Shown piece after piece: positions 11,001 through 19,628 of a stretch of 64,000 nt of DNA. Each line of letters begins with the position of its first letter. Position 1 is the stretch's first letter. This stretch comes from Streptomyces sp. NBC_00250 (lineage in GTDB: Bacteria; Actinomycetota; Actinomycetes; Streptomycetales; Streptomycetaceae): NCBI RefSeq assembly GCF_036192275.1, contig NZ_CP108088.1, forward strand, positions 5,519,501 through 5,583,500. Direction: 5' to 3'. Made by a program: the position numbers and the translations under genes. The notes beneath the pieces are model-generated. The model saw only the letters and a program-made list of their open reading frames with translations, made no database searches and had not been told where the DNA came from.

Positions 11001-12380
11001 ATGAGCACCACGGAGCGTCCCAGGATCCTCGTAGTAGGCGGCGGGTACGTAGGCCTGTACGCAGCTCGGCGCATCCTCAAGAAGATGCGCTACGCGGAGG
11101 CGACCGTCACGGTCGTCGACCCGCGGTCGTACATGACCTACCAGCCCTTCCTCCCCGAAGCCGCCGCCGGCAGCATCTCGCCGCGCCACGTCGTCGTCCC
11201 GCTGCGACGCGTCGTGCGCGGAGCCGAGGTGCTCACCGGCCGGGTCACCACCATCGACCAGGACCGCAAGGTCGCCACGATCGCGCCGCTCGTCGGCGAG
11301 GCGTACGAGCTGCCTTTCGACTACCTCGTCATCGCGATGGGCGCCGTCTCCCGTACCTTCCCGATCCCCGGCCTCGCCGAGCAGGGCATCGGCATGAAGG
11401 GCATCGAGGAGGCCATCGGCCTGCGCAACCACGTCCTCGAGCAGCTCGACAAGGCCGACTCGACCACCGACGAGGAGGTCCGCCGCAAGGCGCTGACCTT
11501 CGTCTTCGTGGGCGGCGGCTTCGCCGGCGCGGAGACCATCGGCGAGGTCGAGGACCTGGCCCGTGACGCCGCGAAGTACTACCAGAACGTGTCGCGCGAG
11601 GACATGCGCTTCGTCCTGGTCGACGCGGCCGACAAGATCCTTCCCGAGGTCGGCCCCAAGCTCGGCCAGTACGGCAAGGAGCACCTGGAGAGCCGCGGGA
11701 TCGAGATCTACCTCGAGACCTCCATGGACTCCTGCGTCGACGGCCACGTCGTGCTGAAGAACGGCCTCGAGGTCGACTCCAACACGATCGTGTGGACCGC
11801 CGGCGTGAAGCCGAACCCGGCGCTCTCCCGCTTCGGTCTGCCGCTCGGCCCCCGCGGCCACGTGGACTGCAACGAGAAGCTCCAGATCAACGGCCTCGAC
11901 TACGCCTGGGCCGCGGGCGACAACGCCCAGGTCCCGGACATGGTCGGCCGCAAGGCGGGCAACCCGAACGCCTGGTGCCCGCCGAACGCCCAGCACGCGC
12001 TGCGCCAGGCCAAGGTCCTCGGCGACAACGTGGTGGCCGGCATGCGCGGCTTCCCGCAGAAGGAGTACAGCCACGCCAACAAGGGCGCCGTGGCCGGCCT
12101 CGGTCTGCACAAGGGCGTCGCGATGATCGTCATGGGCAAGGTGAAGATCAAGCTCAAGGGCCGTCTCGCCTGGTACATGCACCGTGGCTACCACGGCATG
12201 GCGATGCCGACCTGGAACCGCAAGATCCGCGTCTTCGCCGACTGGACCCTCGCGATGTTCCTCAAGCGTGAGGTCGTCTCGCTGGGCGCCATCGAGACGC
12301 CGCGCGAGGAGTTCTACGAGGCGGCCAAGCCCGCCCCTGCGCCGGCCGCCCCGGCGCAGGAGAAGGCCAAGGCCTCCTAA
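11001..12380 (+). CDS. ndh: Type II NADH dehydrogenase-like oxidoreductase
   Basis: Membrane-associated FAD enzyme of 459 residues, expected to pass electrons from NADH to menaquinone without pumping protons. The FAD motif RILVVGGGYVGLYAARRI is at the N-terminus, the NAD motif FVFVGGGFAGAETIGEVEDL near 170, and AWAAGDNAQVPD near 305. The C-terminal 20 residues are an Ala/Pro/Lys tail. ATG 11001 is chosen because AGGAGGGGTGG lies just upstream (10978-10988) and the FAD motif follows nine residues in. A Rex-like site far upstream suggests redox control. Confidence 0.93.
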   Translation: MSTTERPRILVVGGGYVGLYAARRILKKMRYAEATVTVVDPRSYMTYQPFLPEAAAGSISPRHVVVPLRRVVRGAEVLTGRVTTIDQDRKVATIAPLVGEAYELPFDYLVIAMGAVSRTFPIPGLAEQGIGMKGIEEAIGLRNHVLEQLDKADSTTDEEVRRKALTFVFVGGGFAGAETIGEVEDLARDAAKYYQNVSREDMRFVLVDAADKILPEVGPKLGQYGKEHLESRGIEIYLETSMDSCVDGHVVLKNGLEVDSNTIVWTAGVKPNPALSRFGLPLGPRGHVDCNEKLQINGLDYAWAAGDNAQVPDMVGRKAGNPNAWCPPNAQHALRQAKVLGDNVVAGMRGFPQKEYSHANKGAVAGLGLHKGVAMIVMGKVKIKLKGRLAWYMHRGYHGMAMPTWNRKIRVFADWTLAMFLKREVVSLGAIETPREEFYEAAKPAPAPAAPAQEKAKAS

Positions 12381-12426
12381 GCGGTACACGCAGCACCAGC
12401 AGGACCAGCAGTACACGCAAGGCCGT

Positions 12427-12475
12427 AAAAGGGCCGTCCGCCATCCGTGGTGCGGACGGCCCTTCGCGTGTTTTG
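12427..12475 (+). terminator. Terminator after ndh
   Basis: GGGCCGTCCGC (12431-12441) pairs with GCGGACGGCCC (12452-12462), flanked by AAAA before and CTTCGCGTGTTTT after. Confidence 0.85.
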
Positions 12476-12572
12476 CCGACTGATTGCGCTGCGGCGGGAC
12501 TGTAAACGCCTACTGACGGTGTTCCCTTGGTGACGAGCATTTCTGGGGCACGAGATCACGGAGGTGTGCACC

Positions 12573-13883
12573 ATGGCCGACGCCGCGTCGCGGCTGACGA
12601 CTCTTGCCGAGGAACTCCTCGGGGGACCGCTCCCGGTCCGACTGCGAGCCTGGGACGGCAGCGAGGCCGGGCCCGTCGGTGGCCCCGTCCTGATCGTCCG
12701 CGACCGCCGCGCCCTGCGGAGGATGATCTGGAAGCCGGGCGAACTGGGCCTGGCCCGCGCCTGGGTGGCCGGGGAACTCGACGTCGAGGGAGACCTCTAC
12801 GAGCTCCTCGACGCGCTCTCGGGCCTGCTCTGGGACCGCGAAGAGGACACCAGGGGCCTGATCGCGTCCGCGCGCGACCCCCGGCTGCGCGCCGCTGCCG
12901 CCGCCCTGCTGCGGCTCGCCGGGCCGCTGCCGCCGCCGCAGCCGCCGGCCGAGGAGATGCGCGGCCGCAGCGGCGGCCGGCACACCCGGCGCCGCGACAA
13001 GCAGGCGATCAGTCACCACTACGACGTGGGCAACGACTTCTACGAGCTGGTCCTCGGCCCGTCGATGGTCTACTCGTGCGCGTACTGGGCCTCCGACGGC
13101 CCGGACGCGACCCTGGAGGACGCCCAGCGCGACAAGCTGGACCTCATCGCCCGCAAGCTGAACCTCAAGGAGGGCGACCGGCTCCTCGACGTGGGCTGCG
13201 GCTGGGGCTCCATGGCCATCCACGCCGCCCGCGAGTACGGGGCCAGGGTCGTCGGCATCACCCTCTCCCGCGAGCAGGCCGCGTTCGCCCGCAAGCGGAT
13301 CGCGGACGAGGGCCTGACCGACCTGATCGAGATCCGCGTCCAGGACTACCGGGACGTCACGGACGGCCCGTACGACGCGATCTCCTCGATCGGCATGGCC
13401 GAGCACGTCGGCGCCGTCCGGTACCGGGAGTACGCCGACATCCTGTACGGGCTCCTCAAGCCCGGCGGACGGCTCCTCAACCACCAGATCTCCCGGCGCC
13501 CCGAGCCCGACGAGGAGGCGTACGAGGTCGACGTCTTCATCGACGCGTACGTCTTCCCCGACGGTGAACTCGCCCCCATGGGACGCACGCTGAGCACCCT
13601 GGAGGACGCCGGCTTCGAGGTCAGGGACGTGGAGGCGATCCGCGAGCACTACGCCCTCACCCTGCGCCGCTGGGTGGCCAACCTGGAGCGGGACTGGGCC
13701 CGGGCGGTCCGGCTCACCTCACCCGGCCGGGCAAGGATCTGGCGGCTCTACATGGCGGCCTCCGCGGTCTCCTTCGAGCGCAACAGGATCGGCGTGAACC
13801 AGTTCCTCGCCGTGAAGACCCCGGTGTCGGGGAAGAGCGGCACGGCGCTGCGGCCGCGCGTCTGGAACGAGCGGACGGACTGA
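12573..13883 (+). CDS. Cyclopropane-fatty-acid synthase-like SAM methyltransferase
   Basis: CFA-synthase family enzyme of 436 residues that would add a methylene or methyl group to unsaturated acyl chains of membrane phospholipids. The N-terminal lipid-binding-type domain (about 1-130) contains RMIWKPGELGLARAWVAGELD. The catalytic part starts at QAISHHYDVGNDFYELVLG, with SAM motif LLDVGCGWGSMAIHAA near 205 and SSIGMAEHVG. ATG 12573 follows CGGAGGTG by seven bases. Single gene flanked by terminators. Confidence 0.92.
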   Translation: MADAASRLTTLAEELLGGPLPVRLRAWDGSEAGPVGGPVLIVRDRRALRRMIWKPGELGLARAWVAGELDVEGDLYELLDALSGLLWDREEDTRGLIASARDPRLRAAAAALLRLAGPLPPPQPPAEEMRGRSGGRHTRRRDKQAISHHYDVGNDFYELVLGPSMVYSCAYWASDGPDATLEDAQRDKLDLIARKLNLKEGDRLLDVGCGWGSMAIHAAREYGARVVGITLSREQAAFARKRIADEGLTDLIEIRVQDYRDVTDGPYDAISSIGMAEHVGAVRYREYADILYGLLKPGGRLLNHQISRRPEPDEEAYEVDVFIDAYVFPDGELAPMGRTLSTLEDAGFEVRDVEAIREHYALTLRRWVANLERDWARAVRLTSPGRARIWRLYMAASAVSFERNRIGVNQFLAVKTPVSGKSGTALRPRVWNERTD

Positions 13884-13892
13884 CGTACGCCG

Positions 13893-13926
13893 AAGGGCCG
13901 GTCCCCCTGGTGGGGGACCGGCCCTT
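13893..13926. terminator. Bidirectional terminator between convergent genes
   Basis: AAGGGCCGGTCCCC (13893-13906) pairs with GGGGACCGGCCCTT (13913-13926), between the methyltransferase (plus) and the ABC permease (minus). Confidence 0.88.
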
Positions 13927-13945
13927 TCCCGTACCGCGGCTGTTC

Positions 13946-16477
13946 CTACTCGGCCTTGATGGCGGCGAGCATGTTCAGCTTGGCCGCGCTCCGGGCCGGC
14001 CACAGGGAGGCGAGGACGCCGACCAGGGCGGCCAGGACCAGGAAGATCCCGATCCGGTCCCAGGGCAGGACCAGGGCGTAGCCCGGGATCTGCTCCCGGA
14101 TGGTCTCGCCGATCGCCCAGCCGAGGAACGAGCCGAGGCCGATGCCGACGACCGCGCCGAACACCGAGATGACCACGGCCTCCAGACGGACCATCCGCTT
14201 CACCCGGCGCCGGTCGAGGCCGATCGCCCGCAGCATGCCGATCTCCTGCTGACGCTCGAAGACGGACATCGCGAGGGTGTTGACGACGCCGAGGACCGCG
14301 ATGATCAGGGCCATGCCGAGCAGGCCGTACATGATGTTGAGCATCAGGTTGATCGGGCCGCCGAAGGAGTCACGGATGCCCTTGTGGTCCATCACCGTGA
14401 TGTCGGGGTTGTCGCCCATGGCCTTCGCCAGGGCCCGCTCGTTGGCGGCGCTCGCGCCGCCCTCGGTCGAGACGAAGATCTGACGGATCTCCGCCCGCTC
14501 CTCGTGCGCGGTGACCAGCTTGTGGTCGATGAGGACCGGCGAGACGAACTCGCTGGGCTCGAAGACCGCGCCGACCGTCAGCTTGGCCTTCTGCTTGTCG
14601 AGGTACTCGACCGGGACGGTGTCGCCGACCTTCAGGCCGCGCTTCGCGGCGGTCTTCTCGTCGACGGCGATCGCGCCCTTGTCGAGGGAGGACAGCGAGC
14701 CCTTCACGACGGTGAGGTTGAGGACCTTGTCGATGTCGCCGGGGGTGACGCCGGAGGCCGAGACGTACGAGCCCTTGATCTCCAGGGCGCCCGCCTGCTG
14801 CGGGGAGATCGCGGTGACGCCCGGCGCCTTCTCCAGGGCGGTCAGTGCCTCCGGGCTCAGGCTGTTGCCGCTGGCCATGGTGACCATGTAGTCGGCCTTG
14901 ATCTGGTCCGTCGTGGCCTTGTCGAGGGCCGTGCCGACCGTGGCGCCGAGCACCGAGAGACCGGTGACGAGCGTCAGGCCGATGGCGAGCGCGGAGGCGG
15001 TGGCGCCGGTGCGGCGCGGGTTGCGGACCGCGTTCAGGCCGGCGAGCTTGCCGGAGACCCCGAAGAGGTTGACGAAGACGGGGCGGATCAGGGCGATCAC
15101 GGGCCGGGACAGGAACGGGATCAGCACGATCACGCCGATGAGGGCGAGGAAGGCACCGCCCGCGATGAGCATGCGGCCCTCGTCGCCGCCCTGGCCGGCG
15201 CCGAGCACGATCAGGACCGCGCCGAGCGCGCTGAACGCCGCACCGATGGAGTTCCGCACGACGAGCGACTTGGTGCTCGCGGTGGCGTGGACGCTGCTCA
15301 TGGCGGCGACCGGCGGGATCTTCGCGGCGCGGCGGCCGGGCAGCCAGGCGGCGAGCATCGTGATCAGGACGCCGACGGCGAAGGCGCTGACGGCCGGGGT
15401 GGCGGTGAGGACGAGGCCGCCGCCGGGGACCTTCATCTCGAAGGCGCTCATGGCCGAGCGGAGCGAGACGGCCAGGCCGATGCCGAGCACGTAGCCGACG
15501 GCGGAGGCGAGCAGGCCGACCAGACCGGCCTCGGCGAGGACGGAGCGGGTGATCTGCTTGCGCGAGGCGCCGACGGCGCGCATCAGCGCCAGTTCCTTGG
15601 TGCGCTGGGCGACCAGCATGGTGAAGGTGTTCGAGATCAGGAAGATCCCGACGAAGAGCGCGATGCCCGCGAAGCCGAGGAGCACCTGGTTGAGCGCGCC
15701 GAGACCGGCCTCGATGTCCTTGGCCTGCTGCTCGGCGAGGGCTTCGCCGGTCTGCGCGGTGGCCGCCTTCGGGACGACCTTCAGGACCTCGGAGAGGAGC
15801 TTCTCGTCGTCCGTGCCGGGCGTGGCGCTCACGGCCAGGTCCCGGTAGTAGCCGGGCTTGAGGTAGAGCTTCTGCGCGACGGCGGTGTCGAAGACGACGA
15901 GGCTGCCGCCCGCGTTGACGGCGCCGTCCTCGGTGGTGAAGACGCCGGAGAGCTCGTACTCCTTCACCGGGCCCGTGGTCGCGACGCGGACGGTGTCGCC
16001 GACCTTGTAGCCGCCCTTGTCGGCGGTGTCCTTGTCGAGCGCGATCTGGCCGGCGGCGGCCGGGCCGTTCCCGGAGGTGAAGGCGTACGCGCGGTCCTTG
16101 CCGTCCTTGCCGGGGGCGAAGTTGGTGCCCTTGTTGGACCAGCCGACGCCGATCAGCTTGCCGTTCTTGTCGGGCACGCCGGCGAAGCCGTCGACGCGGG
16201 GGGTGACGGAGGCGACCCCGTCGAGCTTCGCGACCTTGTCGACGTCCTGCTGGGAGAGGCCGGGGGTCTTCCGGGCGTCCTCGGCGGACGGGTACATCTC
16301 GACGGCGACGGCGACGTCGTCGTAGCTCTTGGCCGACTGGTTGCGGAAGGCCTGGCCGAGGGTGTCGGTGAAGACGAGGGTGCCGGAGACGAAGGCCACG
16401 CCGAGCATCACGGCGAGGACGGTCATCAGCAGTCTCGCCTTGTGCGCGAGGACGTTGCGCAGGGCGGTACGGAACAT
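13946..16477 (-). CDS. FtsX-type ABC transporter permease
   Basis: Large permease of 843 residues. One N-terminal membrane helix (about 18-40) precedes an extracytoplasmic MacB-PCD-like domain (about 45-250). A FtsX block of three helices with LMRAVGASRKQITRSVLAEA follows near 300, then a central helix pair, a second extracytoplasmic domain, and a C-terminal FtsX block with MLRAIGLDRRRVKRMVRLEA. This duplicated FtsX layout belongs to LolCDE/MacB-type exporters and mechanotransmission systems that act on lipids, peptides or wall hydrolases. The cognate ATPase ends 54 bases upstream in the same direction. Substrate unknown. Confidence 0.93.
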   Translation of the reverse strand: MFRTALRNVLAHKARLLMTVLAVMLGVAFVSGTLVFTDTLGQAFRNQSAKSYDDVAVAVEMYPSAEDARKTPGLSQQDVDKVAKLDGVASVTPRVDGFAGVPDKNGKLIGVGWSNKGTNFAPGKDGKDRAYAFTSGNGPAAAGQIALDKDTADKGGYKVGDTVRVATTGPVKEYELSGVFTTEDGAVNAGGSLVVFDTAVAQKLYLKPGYYRDLAVSATPGTDDEKLLSEVLKVVPKAATAQTGEALAEQQAKDIEAGLGALNQVLLGFAGIALFVGIFLISNTFTMLVAQRTKELALMRAVGASRKQITRSVLAEAGLVGLLASAVGYVLGIGLAVSLRSAMSAFEMKVPGGGLVLTATPAVSAFAVGVLITMLAAWLPGRRAAKIPPVAAMSSVHATASTKSLVVRNSIGAAFSALGAVLIVLGAGQGGDEGRMLIAGGAFLALIGVIVLIPFLSRPVIALIRPVFVNLFGVSGKLAGLNAVRNPRRTGATASALAIGLTLVTGLSVLGATVGTALDKATTDQIKADYMVTMASGNSLSPEALTALEKAPGVTAISPQQAGALEIKGSYVSASGVTPGDIDKVLNLTVVKGSLSSLDKGAIAVDEKTAAKRGLKVGDTVPVEYLDKQKAKLTVGAVFEPSEFVSPVLIDHKLVTAHEERAEIRQIFVSTEGGASAANERALAKAMGDNPDITVMDHKGIRDSFGGPINLMLNIMYGLLGMALIIAVLGVVNTLAMSVFERQQEIGMLRAIGLDRRRVKRMVRLEAVVISVFGAVVGIGLGSFLGWAIGETIREQIPGYALVLPWDRIGIFLVLAALVGVLASLWPARSAAKLNMLAAIKAE

Positions 16478-16530
16478 GGGTGTGTCCTGGAGGAGGAGGG
16501 ACGGCGGTCGGGCGGGGCTGAGCTACGGCG

Positions 16531-17301
16531 TCAGCTCGTACGGCCCTTGGCGTCGAAGGCCTTCATGCGGTCGAGCACGCCGTCCGCCGTCGGGTGCAGC
16601 ATCTCGTCGACGATCCGGCCGTCGGCGAGGAAGATGACGCGGTCCGCGTAGGAGGCGGCCACCGCGTCGTGGGTGACCATGACGACGGTCTGGCCGAGCT
16701 CCCGCACCGAGTTGCGCAGGAAGCCGAGGACCTCGGCGCCCGAGCGGGAGTCCAGGTTTCCGGTCGGCTCGTCACCGAAGATGATCTCGGGGCGGGAGGC
16801 GAGGGCGCGGGCCACGGCCACGCGCTGCTGCTGGCCGCCGGAGAGCTCGGTGGGGCGGTGGCTGAGGCGGGCGGAGATCCCGAGCATGTCGATGACCTGC
16901 TGGACCCACTGCTTGTCGGGCTTGCGGCCCGCGATGTCCATCGGCAGCGTGATGTTCTCCAGGGCCGTCAGCGTCGGCAGCAGGTTGAAGGCCTGGAAGA
17001 TGAAGCCGATCTTGTCCCGGCGCAGCTGGGTGAGCTGCTTGTCCTTCAGGGTGGAGAGCTCGGTCTCGCCGATCCGGACCGAGCCGGAGGAGAAGGAGTC
17101 CAGGCCGGCGACGCAGTGCATGAGCGTCGACTTGCCGGAGCCGGAGGGGCCCATGATCGCGGTGAACTCGCCCTGGCGGAAGTCCACGGTGACATGGTCG
17201 AGGGCGACCACCTGGGTCTCGCCGTGTCCGTAGACCTTGGAGAGATCCGTGGCGCGGGCGGCCACCGCGGTGGCACGGGACACGGTGGGGGTGGTGGTCA
17301 C
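16531..17301 (-). CDS. ABC transporter ATP-binding protein (MacB/LolD type)
   Basis: ATPase of 256 residues that drives the FtsX-type permease encoded next in the operon. Walker A is GPSGSGKST at 51-59, signature LSGGQQQR near 153, Walker B IIFGDEPTGNLDS near 172, and the H-loop is in MVTHD. The GTG start at 17301 follows AGGAG on the minus strand (near 17308-17312). The C-terminal extension (about 230-256) is typical of Streptomyces homologues. Confidence 0.95.
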   Translation of the reverse strand: MTTTPTVSRATAVAARATDLSKVYGHGETQVVALDHVTVDFRQGEFTAIMGPSGSGKSTLMHCVAGLDSFSSGSVRIGETELSTLKDKQLTQLRRDKIGFIFQAFNLLPTLTALENITLPMDIAGRKPDKQWVQQVIDMLGISARLSHRPTELSGGQQQRVAVARALASRPEIIFGDEPTGNLDSRSGAEVLGFLRNSVRELGQTVVMVTHDAVAASYADRVIFLADGRIVDEMLHPTADGVLDRMKAFDAKGRTS

Positions 17302-17621
17302 GAGGGACTCCTGTCACTACGGGGCTGCTGCGGGAACCCCTCCATCGTGTCGAGCGTTCGGGCTCGGATCGTCCGCCCACGTGCCCGTTCCCAAGGCAGT
17401 CTCGAGTCGGACCGGGGGGCCCGATTCTCCTCCTGAGGTATGACGGTGTCCCTGAGAGCCGGGTTCGCGCCGACGTGACACACGTGCGACGACTTTTCGT
17501 CATTCCAGGGGGTGCGGCTTTGCGCCTGCGACCCCTGTCACAGTTCGGCGAAACGGCCCCCACCTGCACTGACGCACCCTCAGACGTCAATAAAATAAGA
17601 CAACATCGGGAGGGTGTTCCG

Positions 17622-17650
17622 CTGAACGGGGGAAGCGCCCCGGATAGGCT
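17622..17650 (+). promoter_or_regulatory. Predicted bldA promoter
   Basis: CTGAAC (17622-17627) and TAGGCT (17645-17650) are separated by 17 bases, ending 26 bases before the tRNA 5' end. The gene-free stretch 17302-17676 also contains an unusually AT-rich patch at 17588-17600 (AATAAAATAAGA) and the 5' region of the divergent ABC operon. Confidence 0.55.
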
Positions 17651-17676
17651 CATGTGCCAACGCGGAGCTCCGCGAC

Positions 17677-17761
17677 GCCCGGATGGTGGAATGCAGACAC
17701 GGCGAGCTTAAACCTCGCTGGCCTTCGGGCCGTACCGGTTCGAGTCCGGTTCCGGGCACCA
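17677..17761 (+). tRNA. bldA: tRNA-Leu (anticodon UAA), bldA
   Basis: Class II tRNA of 85 nt with encoded CCA. The acceptor stem GCCCGGA pairs with TCCGGGC. The anticodon arm is GCGAG-CTTAAAC-CTCGC, giving anticodon TAA. A long variable arm (GGCC-TTCG-GGCC) and T arm ACCGG-TTCGAGT-CCGGT follow. It reads the rare UUA codon; in Streptomyces this gene is bldA, which controls translation of TTA-containing developmental and antibiotic genes. Confidence 0.97.
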
Positions 17762-17788
17762 CGGTTTCGCCGGTGCGACAGGCGGTCC

Positions 17789-17806
17789 GGCGGCCGTGGG
17801 GCCGCC
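17789..17806 (+). terminator. Possible bldA terminator hairpin
   Basis: GGCGGCC-GTGG-GGCCGCC, 28 bases after the tRNA CCA, without a T run. Confidence 0.5.
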
Positions 17807-17949
17807 CCCTCGGGTGACGCCCTCCCGACGTGCACGAAGATCGAGAACGTACGGGAAAAGATCCTCCCCGAGCACTAGAGAGTTTCTTTTGCCTACGCAT
17901 TACTCTTGACGCGAGGCCGCGCGCATGCGGCACGCCATGGAGGAGTGAG

Positions 17950-18852
17950 ATGAGGAGCAGCAACCCGGTCTTCTCGCGACGGGGGTTCAGCCGCGACAAC
18001 GGCACCGCGGGCTTCAACGGCCAGCAGCCGCAGGCCGGGGGCCCCGCCGTCGGAACCAACCCGTACGCCACCGGCACCCCGTATGCCGAGGGCGCGACGA
18101 ACCCGTACGCGACCAACCCGTACGCCCCGCAGGACACACAGCTCGGCGCCCCGCAGCAGGCCCGCGGCAATGTGATGACGATCGACGACGTCGTGAGCCG
18201 TACGGCCATGACGCTCGGCACGGTCGTGCTCACCGCCGTCCTGTCCTGGCTGCTCCTGCCGGTCGACCCCGCCAACCTGGGCAAGTCCTACGGCATCGCC
18301 ATCGGCGCCGCCCTGGTCGCCCTCGTGCTGTCGCTCGTGCAGTCCTTCAAGCGCAAGCCGTCGCCCGCGCTGATCCTGGGCTACGCGGCCTTCGAGGGTG
18401 TCTTCCTCGGAGTGATCTCGGCCGCCGTCTCGACGTACATCGCCGACGGCGTGGTCATCCAGGCGGTCCTGGGCACGATGGCGGTCTTCGCCGGCGTCCT
18501 GATCGCCTACAAGATGGGCTGGATCCGGGTCAACCGCCGCTTCTACGGCTTCGTGATGGCCGCCGCGATGGGCTTCATGCTCCTCATGGTGACCAACCTG
18601 CTGTTCGCCGTCTTCGCCGGCGGTGACGGCCTCGGCTTCCGCAGCGGTGGCCTCGGCATCCTCTTCGGTGTCATCGGCATCATCCTGGGCGCCTGCTTCC
18701 TCGCCCTCGACTTCAAGCAGGTCGAGGACGGCGTGACCTACGGCGCGCCGCGCGAGGAGGCCTGGCTGGCCGCCTTCGGTCTCACCATGACCCTGGTGTG
18801 GATCTACCTGGAGATGCTGCGTCTGCTGTCGATCCTGCAGGGCGACGACTGA
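17950..18852 (+). CDS. Bax inhibitor-1/YccA family membrane protein
   Basis: Integral membrane protein of 300 residues. A glycine/asparagine/proline-rich cytoplasmic tail (1-75) has repeated NPYAT units (TNPYATGTPY, TNPYATNPYAP), followed by seven predicted helices covering about 85-300. Conserved Bax1-I features include AAFEGVFLGVIS and the late-helix acidic site LALDFKQVEDGV. Members in bacteria form Ca2+ leak channels or protease modulators; the role here is not known. ATG 17950 follows GGAGGAGTGAG. Confidence 0.9.
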   Translation: MRSSNPVFSRRGFSRDNGTAGFNGQQPQAGGPAVGTNPYATGTPYAEGATNPYATNPYAPQDTQLGAPQQARGNVMTIDDVVSRTAMTLGTVVLTAVLSWLLLPVDPANLGKSYGIAIGAALVALVLSLVQSFKRKPSPALILGYAAFEGVFLGVISAAVSTYIADGVVIQAVLGTMAVFAGVLIAYKMGWIRVNRRFYGFVMAAAMGFMLLMVTNLLFAVFAGGDGLGFRSGGLGILFGVIGIILGACFLALDFKQVEDGVTYGAPREEAWLAAFGLTMTLVWIYLEMLRLLSILQGDD

Positions 18853-18870
18853 CGCGTCCCGACTCGGGGG

Positions 18871-18907
18871 GAAGGGCCCGTCCGGCTTCGTGCCGGGCGG
18901 GCCCTTC
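18871..18907. terminator. Bidirectional terminator
   Basis: GAAGGGCCCGTCCGGC and GCCGGGCGGGCCCTTC, with one mismatch and a TTCGT loop, between the Bax1-I gene (plus) and the DUF4287 gene (minus). Confidence 0.88.
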
Positions 18908-18940
18908 CGCGTTCCCGTCGGGACGGGCGGTGCTCCGACC

Positions 18941-19171
18941 TCAGAGCAGTCTCCGGGCCGCCCGCCGCAGGTCGTACTCGTGCAGGATCGCCTTCGCGTG
19001 GCCGTACGCCAGGTCGTGCGCCCCGCGGAGCCAGCTCACCCGCTCCTCGAAGCGGATGAGCGAAGGCCCCTCCTCGACGGTGCGCATCCAGTCGGCGATC
19101 TCACGACCGGTGCGGCGCGGGATCCGGGCCAGCATGTTGCGGTGGGTCTCTTCGGAGAATGTATGGGACAT
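18941..19171 (-). CDS. DUF4287 small protein
   Basis: Protein of 76 residues, ATG start 19171, matching the DUF4287 family (SEETHRNMLARIPRRTGREIADWM...). The family is usually fused or linked to DUF5655 and has no known function. Mostly helical and charged, without signal peptide or membrane segment. Confidence 0.82.
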   Translation of the reverse strand: MSHTFSEETHRNMLARIPRRTGREIADWMRTVEEGPSLIRFEERVSWLRGAHDLAYGHAKAILHEYDLRRAARRLL

Positions 19172-19283
19172 CGGCGCCTCCGGACGCGTCGTACCGTGTG
19201 CTGCTCCTCGTACTCCTTCACGTCACCGTGCCGAAGCCTTCGCCCGTTGGCAAGAGGCCCGGGACGGCGCGTAGGGTCACGGG

Positions 19284-19613
19284 GTGCGCGATACGAGTGA
19301 ACTGACCGCTGCCGTCGAACGCTTCGCCGACCGGCTGCGGGCCGCCCCGCACAGCCGTCTCCAGCGCGGCGCGGCGGCCGAAGGACTTGCCCTCGCCCGC
19401 GAGCTCGCGGTGCGCGCACAGCGCGCCGAGGACCCGGAGCGGGAGCCGAGGACCATGCCGGACGCGGGGGTCTTCACCGTGGCCGACCAGCTGGCCGTCG
19501 CCGGGAACGATCTGGCCGAGATCCTGCGAACGGCCCCGGCCGACTCCCGCGAGGGGGAACTGGCAGAGGCCGTGGAACTGGTACGTGAGGCGGCGGAGCG
19601 CTCGGGGCTGTAA
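19284..19613 (+). CDS. Small helical protein of unknown function
   Basis: Protein of 109 residues starting at GTG 19284, cytoplasmic, Ala/Glu/Arg rich and predicted all-helical (LTAAVERFADRLRAAPHSRL, then VTEL-type heptads near the C-terminus). I do not recognise a family; it looks like a Streptomyces-conserved small protein. It is convergent with the next gene, with only 15 bases between the stops and no clear terminator. Confidence 0.65.
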   Translation: MRDTSELTAAVERFADRLRAAPHSRLQRGAAAEGLALARELAVRAQRAEDPEREPRTMPDAGVFTVADQLAVAGNDLAEILRTAPADSREGELAEAVELVREAAERSGL

Positions 19614-19628
19614 GGCCCTCCAGGGGGC

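Noticed and set aside
13910..16651. Long plus-strand open frame opposite the FtsX permease
   Set aside because: The minus strand encodes a clear duplicated FtsX protein; the plus frame has Asp/Gly/Glu-rich filler and no start signal.
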